The notes under the pieces: generated by a model
Database searches by the model: none
What the model saw: the letters and a program-made list of their open reading frames with translations, nothing else
Told to the model about the DNA's origin: nothing
Shown: in pieces, positions 1 through 8,670 of the stretch
Layout: each line of letters starts with the position of its first letter
Numbering within the stretch: position 1 is the first letter of the stretch
Made by a program: the position numbers and the translations under genes
DNA from: Halogeometricum rufum
GTDB taxonomy: Archaea > Halobacteriota > Halobacteria > Halobacteriales > Haloferacaceae
Length of the DNA stretch: 64,000 bases
Assembly: GCF_900112175.1 (NCBI RefSeq)
Contig: NZ_FOYT01000002.1
Span: forward strand, 372,001-436,000
Reading direction: 5' to 3'

Positions 1-495
1 GACGACCAGGTGTTCGTCAACATCTCCACGGGGACGAACGTCGCCGCCGTCGGCGCGGCCATCGCCTGCATGACCACCGCCGCCCTCCCCTACAGCGTCG
101 AACCCGAGTCGTACGCGCACGACGTGGACGACGGCCCCCGTTCCAGCGGCGTCGCCAGCATCGACCGCGTCCCCGACTACCCCATCGAGGCGCCGACCCG
201 CGAACAGGTCCACATCATGGGCTACATCTACGAACAGACGGTCGAGAACCCCTACAGCCTCAACAAGCGGAGCCTCATCCAGCGCGCGAACGACTACGGC
301 CTGCCGTTCCTCGCCAACTACTCGACCGAGAGCAGACAGTCGGAGTACCGCCGCCTCGACGCGGCCATCGTCGACCCACTCGTCGAGAAGGGCTACCTCC
401 GCCTCGAACCCGCGGGCAAGCAGAAGAACGTCGCGCTGACCGAGACGGGCATCAGCGTCTACCGCGCGTTCCAGCACAAGGTCGGCGTCGAGTAG
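1..495 (+). CDS. HFX_2341-family (DUF6293) transcriptional regulator, 5' end missing
   Basis: This is the C-terminal part of a gene whose start lies before the window; the reading frame is open from base 1. The early part (VFVNISTGTNVAAVGAAI) resembles the Rossmann-like nucleotide-sensing half of the haloarchaeal HFX_2341/DUF6293 family. The last 90 residues form a winged-helix region ending in YLRLEPAGKQKNVALTETG, typical of the beta-wing of such regulators. The family is annotated as transcriptional regulators with unknown ligand. An internal ATG at base 10 is probably not the real start because homology appears to continue upstream. Confidence 0.8.
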   Translation, partial: DDQVFVNISTGTNVAAVGAAIACMTTAALPYSVEPESYAHDVDDGPRSSGVASIDRVPDYPIEAPTREQVHIMGYIYEQTVENPYSLNKRSLIQRANDYGLPFLANYSTESRQSEYRRLDAAIVDPLVEKGYLRLEPAGKQKNVALTETGISVYRAFQHKVGVE

Positions 496-614
496 GGTCG
501 ACCCGCCGGGCGTCGACTCCGCCTCGAAACGCGCGGTCGGTTCGCAAGCGTCATTCCCGTCGGTCCACTAGCCCGTGACACTCACGCTCGCCCGCCCGCG
601 GGCGAGGCGCTCAC

Positions 615-1691
615 ATGGCTCCGGACATCACTCGTCGCCGACTGCTCGGAACGCTCGGAACCGGCGCGCTCGTCGGGAGCGCCGGCTGTCTCGGCGCGCT
701 CGGATTCGAGGAGCAGTCGGCGTGGCGCGACCCGCCACTCGTCGAGGACCGCCCGAACGCCGTCTACGTCCCCGCCATCACCGAGGGGATGGGGATGTAC
801 GGCAAGACGACGGCCGGCCCGTACGGCGTCGCGCTGACGTACTCCTACCCCCACCGCTTCTGGACGCTGACGGGGTCGGACCTGTCGAAGACCGTCGTCG
901 AGTCCGACGACTCCGTCCACCTGATGGCGTCGCTGTGGGACGCCGAGACCGGGACCGCACTCCCGTTGGACTCCGGCGTCACCATCGAGGTGACGCGGGG
1001 CGACGAACTCGTCACCGAGGAGGTGGCCTACCCGATGCTCTCCCAGCAGATGGGACTGCACTACGGGTCGAACTACGCGCTGGACGGCGAGGGAGAGTAC
1101 GAGGTGCGCGTCCGCGTCGGCGGCGTCTCCCTGCGCCGAACGGGCGGCTTCGAGGGGCGCTTCGAGGCGGCCGAGACGGCGACGTTCGCCGTCGAGTTCG
1201 ACACCGACGAGTTGTACGACGTCCCCATCGAGCGACCGGAGAACCCCGGCGAACGCGGGGCGATTCCGCCGATGGAGATGGCGGGCGTCCCCGTCGGGCG
1301 CGCGTCCGAACCCGACGCCCTCCCCGGCCGCCACCTCGGACGGGCGACGAGCGGTGACGCCGTCTTCCACGCGTTCGCCGTCGACGAGGGGCGGTTCGGC
1401 GACGGCACGTACCTGTACGTCTCGCCGCGGACGCCGTACAACCGTATCGTCCTGCCGATGATGGGCCTCGACGCGACGCTGGCGCGCGGCGGCGACGCCG
1501 TCGCGGAGACGGGCCTGCGCAGGACGCTCGACCCGGAACTCGGCTACCACTACGGAGCGTCGGTGTCGTCGGTCGAACCGGGCGACGAACTGCGCGTCGC
1601 CGTCGCCGTCCCGCCGCAGGTGGCGCGCCACGACGGCTACGAGACGGCGTTCCTCGACATGGACCCGGTCACGTTCACCGTCCCCGAGTGA
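615..1691 (+). CDS. P19-like iron-binding Tat lipoprotein (DUF7350 type)
   Basis: The 358-residue protein starts with a twin-arginine signal (TRRRLLGTLGTGALVG) directly followed by a lipobox cysteine (SAGCLG), so it should be exported folded and lipid-anchored outside the membrane. The mature part has the Met- and His-containing segments (EGMGMYGKTTAGPY, MLSQQMGLHYG) expected of the P19/Tp34 family of periplasmic iron or copper-binding proteins; in haloarchaea this group is annotated as DUF7350. It is the first of three same-strand genes, followed after 64 bp by a zinc-finger membrane protein and a polytopic membrane protein. A role in metal uptake is inference from the fold; the ligand is unknown. 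Confidence 0.72.
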   Translation: MAPDITRRRLLGTLGTGALVGSAGCLGALGFEEQSAWRDPPLVEDRPNAVYVPAITEGMGMYGKTTAGPYGVALTYSYPHRFWTLTGSDLSKTVVESDDSVHLMASLWDAETGTALPLDSGVTIEVTRGDELVTEEVAYPMLSQQMGLHYGSNYALDGEGEYEVRVRVGGVSLRRTGGFEGRFEAAETATFAVEFDTDELYDVPIERPENPGERGAIPPMEMAGVPVGRASEPDALPGRHLGRATSGDAVFHAFAVDEGRFGDGTYLYVSPRTPYNRIVLPMMGLDATLARGGDAVAETGLRRTLDPELGYHYGASVSSVEPGDELRVAVAVPPQVARHDGYETAFLDMDPVTFTVPE

Positions 1692-1755
1692 GCGTCGACG
1701 CCGGCGCGAACGGAAAGTCTCACGCGGACGCGGCCCCAACCCGAAGTGAACTCAC

Positions 1756-2043
1756 ATGACGGAGACGACGCACGCGACGACAGACCGCGAGACGGGCGCG
1801 ACGGACGCGACGGACGCGCACACCTGCCGGGTCTGCGGCCGCGCGTTCCCCGAGTCGCACCTGCTCGTCCTCCACCGCGGCGTGCGCCACCCGAACCGCC
1901 TCACCGAGACGGAGCGGGACGAGTACCGCGAGGCCTACCGGACGGAGGAGCGCGAGATTCGCTCGTTCCGACTCCGGGCCCTCGCCGTCCTCGTCGTCCT
2001 CTACTTCGGCTTCCTGTTCCTCTACGTCGGGTTCGCGGGGTGA
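1756..2043 (+). CDS. C2H2 zinc-finger membrane protein (DUF7410-like)
   Basis: A 95-residue protein with a Thr/Asp-rich N-terminus, one C2H2-type zinc finger (CRVCGRAFPESHLLVLHRG followed by VRH, roughly residues 25-47) and a single C-terminal membrane helix (LRALAVLVVLYFGFLFLYV). It appears to be a haloarchaea-specific small family. Only 7 bp separate its stop from the next membrane-protein start, so the two are almost certainly cotranscribed and probably work together at the membrane. Nothing in the sequence shows DNA binding; the finger may mediate protein contacts or metal sensing. Confidence 0.75.
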   Translation: MTETTHATTDRETGATDATDAHTCRVCGRAFPESHLLVLHRGVRHPNRLTETERDEYREAYRTEEREIRSFRLRALAVLVVLYFGFLFLYVGFAG

Positions 2044-2050
2044 CACAGCG

Positions 2051-3514
2051 ATGAGACGCCACCGGTTCGCCGCCCGCGCCCTCTCGCTCTGTCTCGCCCT
2101 CGTCGGCGTCGCCCTCCTCGCCCGCGGCGTCGCCGCCAGCAACGCCGCCGTCGGCCTCGGCGAAGCCTCTCGCGACCCGCTCAGCGTACCGCGGTGGCTG
2201 TACGTCGCCACCGGCGGGGCGACCATCGGCGCCTCGGCGCTCCTCGCCAGTTTCGTCACCGACCGGCGCTTCGTCCTCCGCATCCACCGCTGGCGGCGGA
2301 CGCTCCCCGGCCGCGAGACGGCGGCCCGCGCCGGCGTGGGGCTGGCGAACGCGCTCGGACTGGGCCTCCTCGCACTCGTCGTCTACCGCGGGTTCGTCGG
2401 CCCGGCGGTGCCCACCGTGAACCTCGCCGTCGTCGTCGTCTTCGCGGGCTTCCGCGCCGGGGTCACGATGTTCAGTTACGCCGTCGGCAACGTCTGGCCC
2501 GCGCTGAACCCCTGGCGGACCGTCGCCGCGCGCCTACCGAACGGCTTCGTGGACTACCCCGAACGGCTGGCGCGGTGGCCCGCCGTCGCCGGCGTCCTCG
2601 CCCTCGTCTGGGTGGAGACGACCACCGGCGTGACGAACCAGCCGTCGCTGCTGGCGAGCGCGATACTCGTCTACTCCGTCCTCAGCGTCGGCGGCGCCGT
2701 CGTCGTCGGCGTCGACGCGTGGTTCCGGAACGTCGACCCCGTCTCCGTCTTCTTCCGATTCTACGGCCGCGTCGCCCCCCTCTCGTGGGAGGACGGCCGA
2801 CTCCGCGCCCACCTGCCGGGGATGCGACTCGTCGGCGGCGACGGCTACGAGGACGGCGCGAGTGACGGCGAGTCCGACGGGACGGGCGTCGACGAGTCGG
2901 CCCACCTCGTGACCGACGTGAGCGACGTGGCCTTCGCCATCGCGCTCGTCTGGGAGTTGACGTTCAGCGGGTTCGTCACGACGGTGCAGGGCGGGAGCGT
3001 CGTCCGCGCCCTCGTCGGCGTCGGTCTGCCGCCCCTCGTCGTCTACGCCGGCCTCTACCTCCTCGGCTTCGCGGCGTTCTTCGGCGCGTACGTCCTCGCC
3101 GCACGCGTCGCCGCGGCGCGACTGCAGACGTACCGCGGGGCGAGCGAACTCGCGGTCCGCTTCGCACCCCCGCTCCTCGCCATCGCGGCGGGCTACCACC
3201 TCGCGCACTACTTCGCGTTCTTCCTGTCGCTGTCGCCGTCGCTGGTCGCGGTCCTCGCCGCACCGCTGTCGACGCCCGCGAACCCGGTGGTCCTCACGCT
3301 CCCGGCGTGGGTGAGCGCGCTCAACATCGTCTTCGTCCTCGGCGGCCACCTGGTCGCCATCTGGGTGGCGCACTCGACGGCCTACCGCCTGTTCCCGAGT
3401 CGCCTGCAGGCCATCCGGAGCCAGTACCCGTTCGTGCTCGTGATGATGGTGTACACCGCGGCGAGTCTGTGGCTCGTCTCCCTGCCGACGGCGACGCCGC
3501 CGTTCCTCTCCTGA
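2051..3514 (+). CDS. Polytopic membrane protein, possible permease partner of the P19-like lipoprotein
   Basis: The 487-residue protein has about 11-12 hydrophobic helices from residue 8 to the C-terminus, with one hydrophilic acidic stretch (around residues 265-290, EDGASDGESDGTG) that looks like an exposed loop. I do not recognise a named transporter family in it. It sits 7 bp after the zinc-finger membrane gene and in the same run as the P19-like lipoprotein. In bacteria P19 proteins work beside dedicated inner-membrane iron permeases, so a transport role is plausible but inferred only from context. No FTR1-type REGxE motif is visible. Confidence 0.7.
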   Translation: MRRHRFAARALSLCLALVGVALLARGVAASNAAVGLGEASRDPLSVPRWLYVATGGATIGASALLASFVTDRRFVLRIHRWRRTLPGRETAARAGVGLANALGLGLLALVVYRGFVGPAVPTVNLAVVVVFAGFRAGVTMFSYAVGNVWPALNPWRTVAARLPNGFVDYPERLARWPAVAGVLALVWVETTTGVTNQPSLLASAILVYSVLSVGGAVVVGVDAWFRNVDPVSVFFRFYGRVAPLSWEDGRLRAHLPGMRLVGGDGYEDGASDGESDGTGVDESAHLVTDVSDVAFAIALVWELTFSGFVTTVQGGSVVRALVGVGLPPLVVYAGLYLLGFAAFFGAYVLAARVAAARLQTYRGASELAVRFAPPLLAIAAGYHLAHYFAFFLSLSPSLVAVLAAPLSTPANPVVLTLPAWVSALNIVFVLGGHLVAIWVAHSTAYRLFPSRLQAIRSQYPFVLVMMVYTAASLWLVSLPTATPPFLS

Positions 3515-3614
3515 ACTCCGTTCCCCTCCTGACGCCCGAGCGTCGCCGCCCGCGCGGACGGCGCCCCCGTTCCGCAACCGCTTTTACCGCGGACGCTCTC
3601 GAAGGTGAGGGAAC

Positions 3615-4922
3615 ATGCTCCTCGCTGGAACCGTCATCGCCGACTCCGCGACCGTCCTCGAAGACGGCGCCGTCGTCGTCGAGGGCGACCGCATCCGCGC
3701 CGTCGGCGACCGGGAGACGGTGGCCGACGCCCACCCCGACCACGAAGTCCGGGAGTTCGACCTGCTGATTCCGGGCCTCGTCGGCGGCCACGTCCACTCC
3801 GTCCAGAGCCTCGGGCGCGGTATCGCCGACGACGCCTCGCTGCTCGATTGGCTGTTCGACCACGTCCTCCCGATGGAGGCGTCGCTGGACGCCGCGGGGA
3901 TGCGGACGGCCGCGGAGTTGGGCTACCTCGAACTGCTGGAGAGCGGCACCACCACCGTCGTCGACCATCTCTCGGTCTCCCACGCCGCCGAGGCGTTCGA
4001 GGCGGCGGGCGAACTCGGCATCCGCGGCCGACTCGGGAAGGTGCTGATGGACCGGCGCGCGCCCGACGGCCTCAGAGAGGACACCGGCGAGGCCCTCGCG
4101 GAGACCGAACGCCTGCTGCAGACGTACCACGGGAGCCACGACGGCCGGATTCGCTACGCGGTGACGCCGCGGTTCGCCGTCAGTTGCACCGAGGAGTGCC
4201 TCCGCGGCGCGCGCGAGCTAGCCGACCGGTACGACGACGTGACCATCCACACCCACGCCAGCGAGAACCACGACGAAGTCGCCACCGTCGAGGAGGACAC
4301 CGGGATGCGCAACATCGAGTGGTTGCACGAAGTCGGCCTGACGGGGGAAGACGTCGTCCTCGCGCACTGCGTCCACACGACGGACAGAGAGCGCGAACTG
4401 CTCGCGGAGACGGGGACGAACGTCACGTACTGCCCCTCCTCGAACATGAAACTCGCCTCCGGCATCGCCCCCGTCGTCGACTACCTGGACCGCGGCGTCA
4501 CCGTCGCCCTCGGCAACGACGGCCCGCCGTGCAACAACACGCTCGACCCGTTCACCGAGATGCGACAGGCGAGCCTCCTCCAGAAGGTCGACCACCTCGA
4601 CCCGCAGGCGACGCCGGCGCAGGTCGTCTTCGAGATGGCGACGGTGAACGGCGCGCGGGCGGCCGGGTTCGAGGAGGTGGGCGCACTCCGGGAGGGGTGG
4701 AAGGCCGACGTGGTCGCCCTCGACACGGACGTGACGCGAGCGACGCCCCTCCACGACCCCCTCTCGCACCTCGTCTTCGCGGCCCACGGCGACGACGTGA
4801 CGTTCACGATGGTCGACGGCGACGTCGTCTACGACGAGGCGTTCGGCGGCCTCCAGACGGGCGACGCCGACGAGATTCGCCGCCGCGCCCGCGAGGTGGA
4901 GTTCGACGGCAAACCGGCCTGA
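3615..4922 (+). CDS. Amidohydrolase, nucleoside/5'-deoxyadenosine deaminase-like
   Basis: A 435-residue metal-dependent hydrolase of the ATZ/TRZ (MtaD/DadD) type. The first metal site is H59 and H61 in the segment GGHVHSVQSLGRG; further family motifs are visible in order: THASENHDE with the conserved His and Glu, VLAHCVH, and LGNDGPPCNN with the catalytic Asp. Enzymes of this family deaminate purine nucleosides such as 5'-deoxyadenosine, methylthioadenosine or S-adenosylhomocysteine, or guanine. The substrate cannot be settled from sequence alone. It starts just downstream of a CTTTTACCG TATA-like element and is transcribed alone. Confidence 0.82.
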   Translation: MLLAGTVIADSATVLEDGAVVVEGDRIRAVGDRETVADAHPDHEVREFDLLIPGLVGGHVHSVQSLGRGIADDASLLDWLFDHVLPMEASLDAAGMRTAAELGYLELLESGTTTVVDHLSVSHAAEAFEAAGELGIRGRLGKVLMDRRAPDGLREDTGEALAETERLLQTYHGSHDGRIRYAVTPRFAVSCTEECLRGARELADRYDDVTIHTHASENHDEVATVEEDTGMRNIEWLHEVGLTGEDVVLAHCVHTTDRERELLAETGTNVTYCPSSNMKLASGIAPVVDYLDRGVTVALGNDGPPCNNTLDPFTEMRQASLLQKVDHLDPQATPAQVVFEMATVNGARAAGFEEVGALREGWKADVVALDTDVTRATPLHDPLSHLVFAAHGDDVTFTMVDGDVVYDEAFGGLQTGDADEIRRRAREVEFDGKPA

Positions 4923-4973
4923 GCGTCCCGCTCCGGTCGCCGGACCGAACCCCCGGCCGGACCGGCGGACCGA

Positions 4974-6236
4974 CTACACCGTCTCGTGCGTGGCGACCCA
5001 CTCGTCGCCCTCGCGTCGGACCTCCGAGACGACGCGGAACAGGAGTTCCCGTTCCTGCTTCGTCACGACCGGGAAGTCGTAGTGTTCGGCGTCGTACCCG
5101 AGGGAGTCGCCCGACGCGCGGCGGTCCTCGACGAACGCGCGGTGGGCGTCCAGTCGCGCCTCGACCACCTCGCGCGAGAGCGTCGGCGCGCCCGCCGCGC
5201 GGGCGTCGAACGCCTCCACGAAGGCGTCTTCGAGTTCGTAGCCGACGGAGTCGCGCCCGGCGACCATCGCGGCCAGCGACGTGGTTCCGGTACCGAAGAA
5301 GGGGTCCAACACCGTGTCGCCGTACACCGAGTACATGTTCACCAGCCGGTACGGAATCTCGAACGGGAACGCCGCCGTCCGGTCGCGGAGTTCGTCCCGC
5401 CGGTCGGCGTCGATGGTCCCGACGACGGCGTCGTCGTTCCCGGTGCCGTTCGCGGCGTCGTCCGTGGTTTCGCCGCCCGTGGTGTCGTCCGTGACGCCGC
5501 CGTCCGGTGCGTCGGTGACGCGCGCGGCCCCGTCCTCGACCGGTTCCGCCGGCACACCGGACGACGCGCGCGTTTCCGCGTCGACGGCTTGCGCGGTGCC
5601 GGTCACCTCGGTCCACACGTCGGTGAACCACGCGTTTCGCTCCTCCCAGAAGTACGCCGACTCGTAGCGGCGCGCCTCGCCGGGCGCGAACGACCGCGAG
5701 TCGGTGCCGTTGCGGAACACCAGCACGTACTCGTGTTCGAGCGTCACGTAGGCGTTCGGCGGTATCATCCCGCTTCCCATGAACTTCGCGGCGCTGTTGG
5801 TCGGTTTGCGCCAGAGCACGTCCGGGAGGGGTTCGAAGCCGAGTTCGCAGAAGGCGTCGGTCACGCGGGCGTGGTTCGGGTAGACTCGGAAACTGTCACC
5901 GACGGAGCGCGTGGCGTCCCCGACGTTGATGCAGGCGATGCCGCCCGGCACGAGGACGCGTTCGACTTCGGCCCACACCTCGTCGAGGACGCCGTGCATC
6001 GCCTCGAACGCCGCGTCGCCGTCGCCGTCGCGGAGGGCGGGTTCGACGCCCGCCGCGAGGTCCGAGAACAGGTCGTCCCACATCTCCACCATCGGGTACG
6101 GGGGCGAGGTGACGACGAGTTCGACGGCGTCGTCGGCCACGGTGCTCATCTGCCGTGCGTCGCCGACGACGACGCGGTGTCGAGACTCCACGCTCTCGCG
6201 GTACGTTTCGAAATCTGATATATGCTTCCCCTCCAC
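4974..6236 (-). CDS. zim: Orphan DNA methyltransferase, CTAG-type (Zim-like)
   Basis: A 420-residue amino-methyltransferase with the catalytic motif TSPPYPMVEMW (residues 43-53) ahead of the AdoMet-binding motif DPFFGTGTT (311-319), the order of the beta class. TSPPY fits N4-cytosine or N6-adenine methylation of DNA. The sequence around the motif matches, from memory, the widespread haloarchaeal CTAG methylase called Zim (HVO_0794 type). No restriction enzyme gene is next to it. Residues about 217-275 are a low-complexity acidic/Thr/Gly insert between two conserved blocks, probably a surface loop. The chosen start is a GTG; CTAG is clearly scarce in this window. Confidence 0.8.
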   Translation of the reverse strand: MEGKHISDFETYRESVESRHRVVVGDARQMSTVADDAVELVVTSPPYPMVEMWDDLFSDLAAGVEPALRDGDGDAAFEAMHGVLDEVWAEVERVLVPGGIACINVGDATRSVGDSFRVYPNHARVTDAFCELGFEPLPDVLWRKPTNSAAKFMGSGMIPPNAYVTLEHEYVLVFRNGTDSRSFAPGEARRYESAYFWEERNAWFTDVWTEVTGTAQAVDAETRASSGVPAEPVEDGAARVTDAPDGGVTDDTTGGETTDDAANGTGNDDAVVGTIDADRRDELRDRTAAFPFEIPYRLVNMYSVYGDTVLDPFFGTGTTSLAAMVAGRDSVGYELEDAFVEAFDARAAGAPTLSREVVEARLDAHRAFVEDRRASGDSLGYDAEHYDFPVVTKQERELLFRVVSEVRREGDEWVATHETV

Positions 6237-6326
6237 ACGGGGGTCGGCGGCGGCCTCGCTACCGGCGGTCGGCCGCCGTCTCCGGTCCCCGGCCGGAGGG
6301 AGCGCCGAACAGAACCGCGAGTCGGG

Positions 6327-6506
6327 CTACTCCTCGTCCTTCATCTCGCCGAGTCGGTCGATGAGGGCGTCCGTCGAGACGTCGCTCTCGACGGTGACCG
6401 TCCCCTCGTGTTCGTGTTCGTGGGCGGCGACGCCCTCGGACTCGTCCTCGTCGTCGTTCGATTGCTGCCGTTCCTGCTCGGATTCGTCGTAGCTTCCGAA
6501 GCCCAT
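6327..6506 (-). CDS. DUF5786-type small acidic protein
   Basis: A 59-residue protein that starts MGFGSYDESEQERQQ, the signature beginning of the haloarchaeal DUF5786 family. It is very acidic, with a His/Glu run (HEHEHE) near residue 31 and a C-terminal amphipathic helix (TDALIDRLGEMKDEE). There are no cysteines or membrane segments. It is transcribed alone, upstream of and in the same direction as the DNA methyltransferase, from which about 90 bp separate it. The function of the family is unknown. Confidence 0.85.
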   Translation of the reverse strand: MGFGSYDESEQERQQSNDDEDESEGVAAHEHEHEGTVTVESDVSTDALIDRLGEMKDEE

Positions 6507-6667
6507 AGCTCCGATTCCGGGGTCGCACGGAAGAATCGCACGATGTGGCCGGGCGGCCGTTCGGCGACCCGCCGCGACCCCCCGACGCCCGCGCGGCGGC
6601 CGTTCCGTGGACTCGTCGCGGTCGACCCCCCGCCTCGCGGTCGGTCTGGCGAACCGACCCGTCGTCG

Positions 6668-6958
6668 CTACGCGTCGTCCGCGCCCACCGTCAGGTCCTC
6701 CTCCTCGGCCGCGAACGGACTGTCTTCCACCGGTTCCCGTCTCGCCTCGTACCGAACGACCAGGTCGGCGAACCGCGACTCGGTGATGGGGAGCAGGCGG
6801 CGTTCGCCCACCGCGTCGACGTACGTGTCGACCGTCAGTTGGCCGTACTCGTTCCGCGCGACGAGGTCCACGCGGTTACCCGTGTGGACGGCGACGCAGA
6901 ACTCCGCGGACCGGTCGACGATCGCTTGCGCCTCCTCGGAAGTCAACGACTCACTCAC
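6668..6958 (-). CDS. Conserved haloarchaeal small protein
   Basis: A 96-residue soluble protein that I cannot assign to a characterised family. The central part (FCVAVHTGNRVDLVARNEYG through LPITESRFADLVVRYEAR) predicts a compact alpha/beta fold with alternating strands, and the last 20 residues are acidic. The reading frame has normal haloarchaeal codon use (strong GC at third positions), which is the main reason to accept it. It is monocistronic, about 160 bp upstream of the DUF5786 gene on the same strand. Confidence 0.7.
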   Translation of the reverse strand: MSESLTSEEAQAIVDRSAEFCVAVHTGNRVDLVARNEYGQLTVDTYVDAVGERRLLPITESRFADLVVRYEARREPVEDSPFAAEEEDLTVGADDA

Positions 6959-7459
6959 GGGCCGCCTCCGTGTGTCCCCGCGCGGCGGCGGGCAGTCGTC
7001 GTCTCGTCGAGGTTGGTATCACGAGCGATAGATTCTCCTTCCGTCTCATAACTGTTCGGTCCGATTCTACCGTTCGATAACGAGGGCCGTGGGTGGCGTG
7101 CCGGTTACAGAGGCGCCTTCGCGGTCCGAACCGCGTCTAGAGGCACCGCGACCGCCCGGCGAAGAAGTGACTCGCAGCTCTGATACTCGGCGGCGGTCGA
7201 CGCGGGTCCGTCTGCCGACCCTCCGTCGTTCGTCGGGAGACGCCGTCGTCGACGCCGAAACGGACCCCTACGGTTTCGACCAACCGACGACGCCTCCAGA
7301 ACGACCCGACTGACGCGACGGGCGTAAGCCTCCCGGCCGTCGGGAACGTGACCGTGACCCGCAGTCCGCGCACCGTCGCGCCCGACGGACGACCGGGAGA
7401 ACGCAAAATCGCGGGTGAGGAATCGACGAATTACGCTGCCAGTTCCGTCCGAGAGCCGA
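6959..7459 (+). other. Gene-poor stretch between two minus-strand genes
   Basis: About 500 bases where open frames exist on both strands but none has convincing codon use, start region or recognisable protein. The first 90 bases must hold the promoter of the minus-strand gene that starts at 6958. I see no RNA gene, repeat or insertion-sequence end in it. Confidence 0.5.
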
Positions 7460-7630
7460 CTACCGCGAGGGTGGCAACAGCGTGTCGTTCTCCGCTCTGG
7501 TCGTCGGTCGATACTGACCGGTCGGCGAATCCGCACTCGTCGACGCTCGGCGTTCGGAGAGAGTCGTGACGGTGACCCCCACGACTGCGACTACCGCGGC
7601 CACGATCACTCCGTAGTTCGTGTCGTGCAT
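7460..7630 (-). CDS. 56-aa single-pass membrane microprotein
   Basis: A short open frame begins MHDTNYGVIVAAVVAVVGV and encodes one membrane helix (residues 7-23) followed by a hydrophilic Ser/Thr/Arg-rich tail of about 33 residues. It was accepted because a good TATA box (TTTATACC on the minus strand, 7676-7683) lies about 50 bp upstream, because the hydrophobic segment is cleanly placed after a charged N-terminus, and because no other frame here looks real. No family is recognised. It is alone in its transcription unit and lies in the accessory patch next to tRNA-Val. Confidence 0.45.
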   Translation of the reverse strand: MHDTNYGVIVAAVVAVVGVTVTTLSERRASTSADSPTGQYRPTTRAENDTLLPPSR

Positions 7631-7673
7631 GATCTACCCGGGGCCCACCCAGGCGTTTCAACTCACTGACCGG

Positions 7674-7701
7674 TCGGTATAAACTATTTACTCTATACCG
7701 A
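7674..7701 (-). promoter_or_regulatory. Palindromic AT-rich promoter region
   Basis: The arms GGTATA (7676-7681) and TATACC (7694-7699) face each other across a 12-base AT-rich spacer, so TATA-like elements exist on both strands. On the minus strand the box is correctly placed for the 56-aa membrane protein. On the plus strand no convincing gene follows within 900 bases. Confidence 0.5.
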
Positions 7702-8146
7702 GAGTAAGTCGGGGCTTTAGGTCGGCGGGCGCGTCGAAGCCGCCGGTAATCGAGCGGCTAACCGAGACGCGACTTCCCAGCGACGAATAAATAGGTTTTT
7801 CAGAACGAACTCGATACGTACTGGTACCCTGCATTCCCCCTTCCCATCCCCTTTCGCAGGGTGTGTCTGAGTCGTCGAGGGGTCTCACGACTCGGGCGCT
7901 CGCCGGTCGTACGGCCTGGTGGGGACCGGCCGTGCACCGGCTGCCTACCTCGAGTTCTTTCCGACTACCGTTGGGTGACCGCTCACGGTCACGTGCGATG
8001 CCAGCCCGATCGGTTGGTGGTACGTCATTTGTCCCTCCCGAGAGCTGTCGCGCTTCGATTCGCCTCCCCGTTCAGTTGTTCTCGACCGAAGTGGCCGTCT
8101 AGTGCCAGTCCGTGAAGGCCGATCGGTCTCTGCTGTCGGTCGGTCC
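7702..8146 (+). other. Stretch without a recognisable gene
   Basis: About 440 bases with no convincing coding frame on either strand. It has an AT-rich patch near 7785-7800 and a pyrimidine-rich run near 7830-7855. It sits between a microprotein gene and a decayed flavodoxin and is probably old degenerate sequence. Confidence 0.45.
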
Positions 8147-8640
8147 TCAGTCTGCTTCGACCGCCTCGCTCAGTCGTTCCTCGACGAACACGGCGAACTC
8201 ACCGGCGAACGACACGACCGATTCCCAGTCGGTGAGTTCGGCGTCCCCCAAGTCGTCCGTCTCGAATTCCTGATTCCTCACGATGAATTTCAGCAGCGCT
8301 CCTCGAGAAACCCGTACTCTGAGAAGCGTAGCGCGCCGCTGAAGAGGGCGATTCTGTCGGGTCGCCAGTTCGTGGCGTCGACGAACTCGTCTACATATCC
8401 CGCCGCCTCCGCGAGTCCCGCGTCGTTCTTCGCCCCGGACGCACCGGAGACTTGGAAGAACCCGTTCGGCTTTCTCTCCAGTACGTCGCGATTCGTTTCG
8501 ACCCACCTCCTAACCGGCTTCTGTTGTCTCCCACAGTGGACCGACGCGCCGACCAAGACGGCCCCGAACCCGGCGAACTCGACGGGGCGAGGGCACAGAG
8601 AGAAGGCAACGTCCTGCCAGCGGACAGAACGTACGGAGTA
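8147..8640 (-). pseudogene. Decayed flavodoxin-domain protein (protoporphyrinogen-oxidase HemG-like)
   Basis: Two minus-strand frames together spell a flavodoxin of the menaquinone-dependent protoporphyrinogen oxidase type. The first frame runs through FAGFGAVLVGASVHCGRQQ, a Trp-containing helix, FQVSGASGAK and RIALFSGALRFSEYGFLEER, then stops. The continuation, LLKFIVRNQEFETDDLGDAE to the terminal SEAVEAD, is in another frame, so there is a frameshift near 8295-8300. The N-terminal FMN-phosphate loop (normally about 35 residues with TxxGxT) is not recognisable. No functional protein is expected. Its upstream part overlaps the 5' flank of the divergent cupin gene. Confidence 0.75.
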
Positions 8641-8670
8641 GTTAGTACCGCTGGAGCACTACTGGATCGG

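Noticed and set aside
582-1739. Long minus-strand open frame opposite the P19-like gene
   Set aside because: Arg/Asp-rich translation with no family features; it is the antisense shadow of a GC-rich gene whose plus-strand protein has a Tat lipobox and clear domains.
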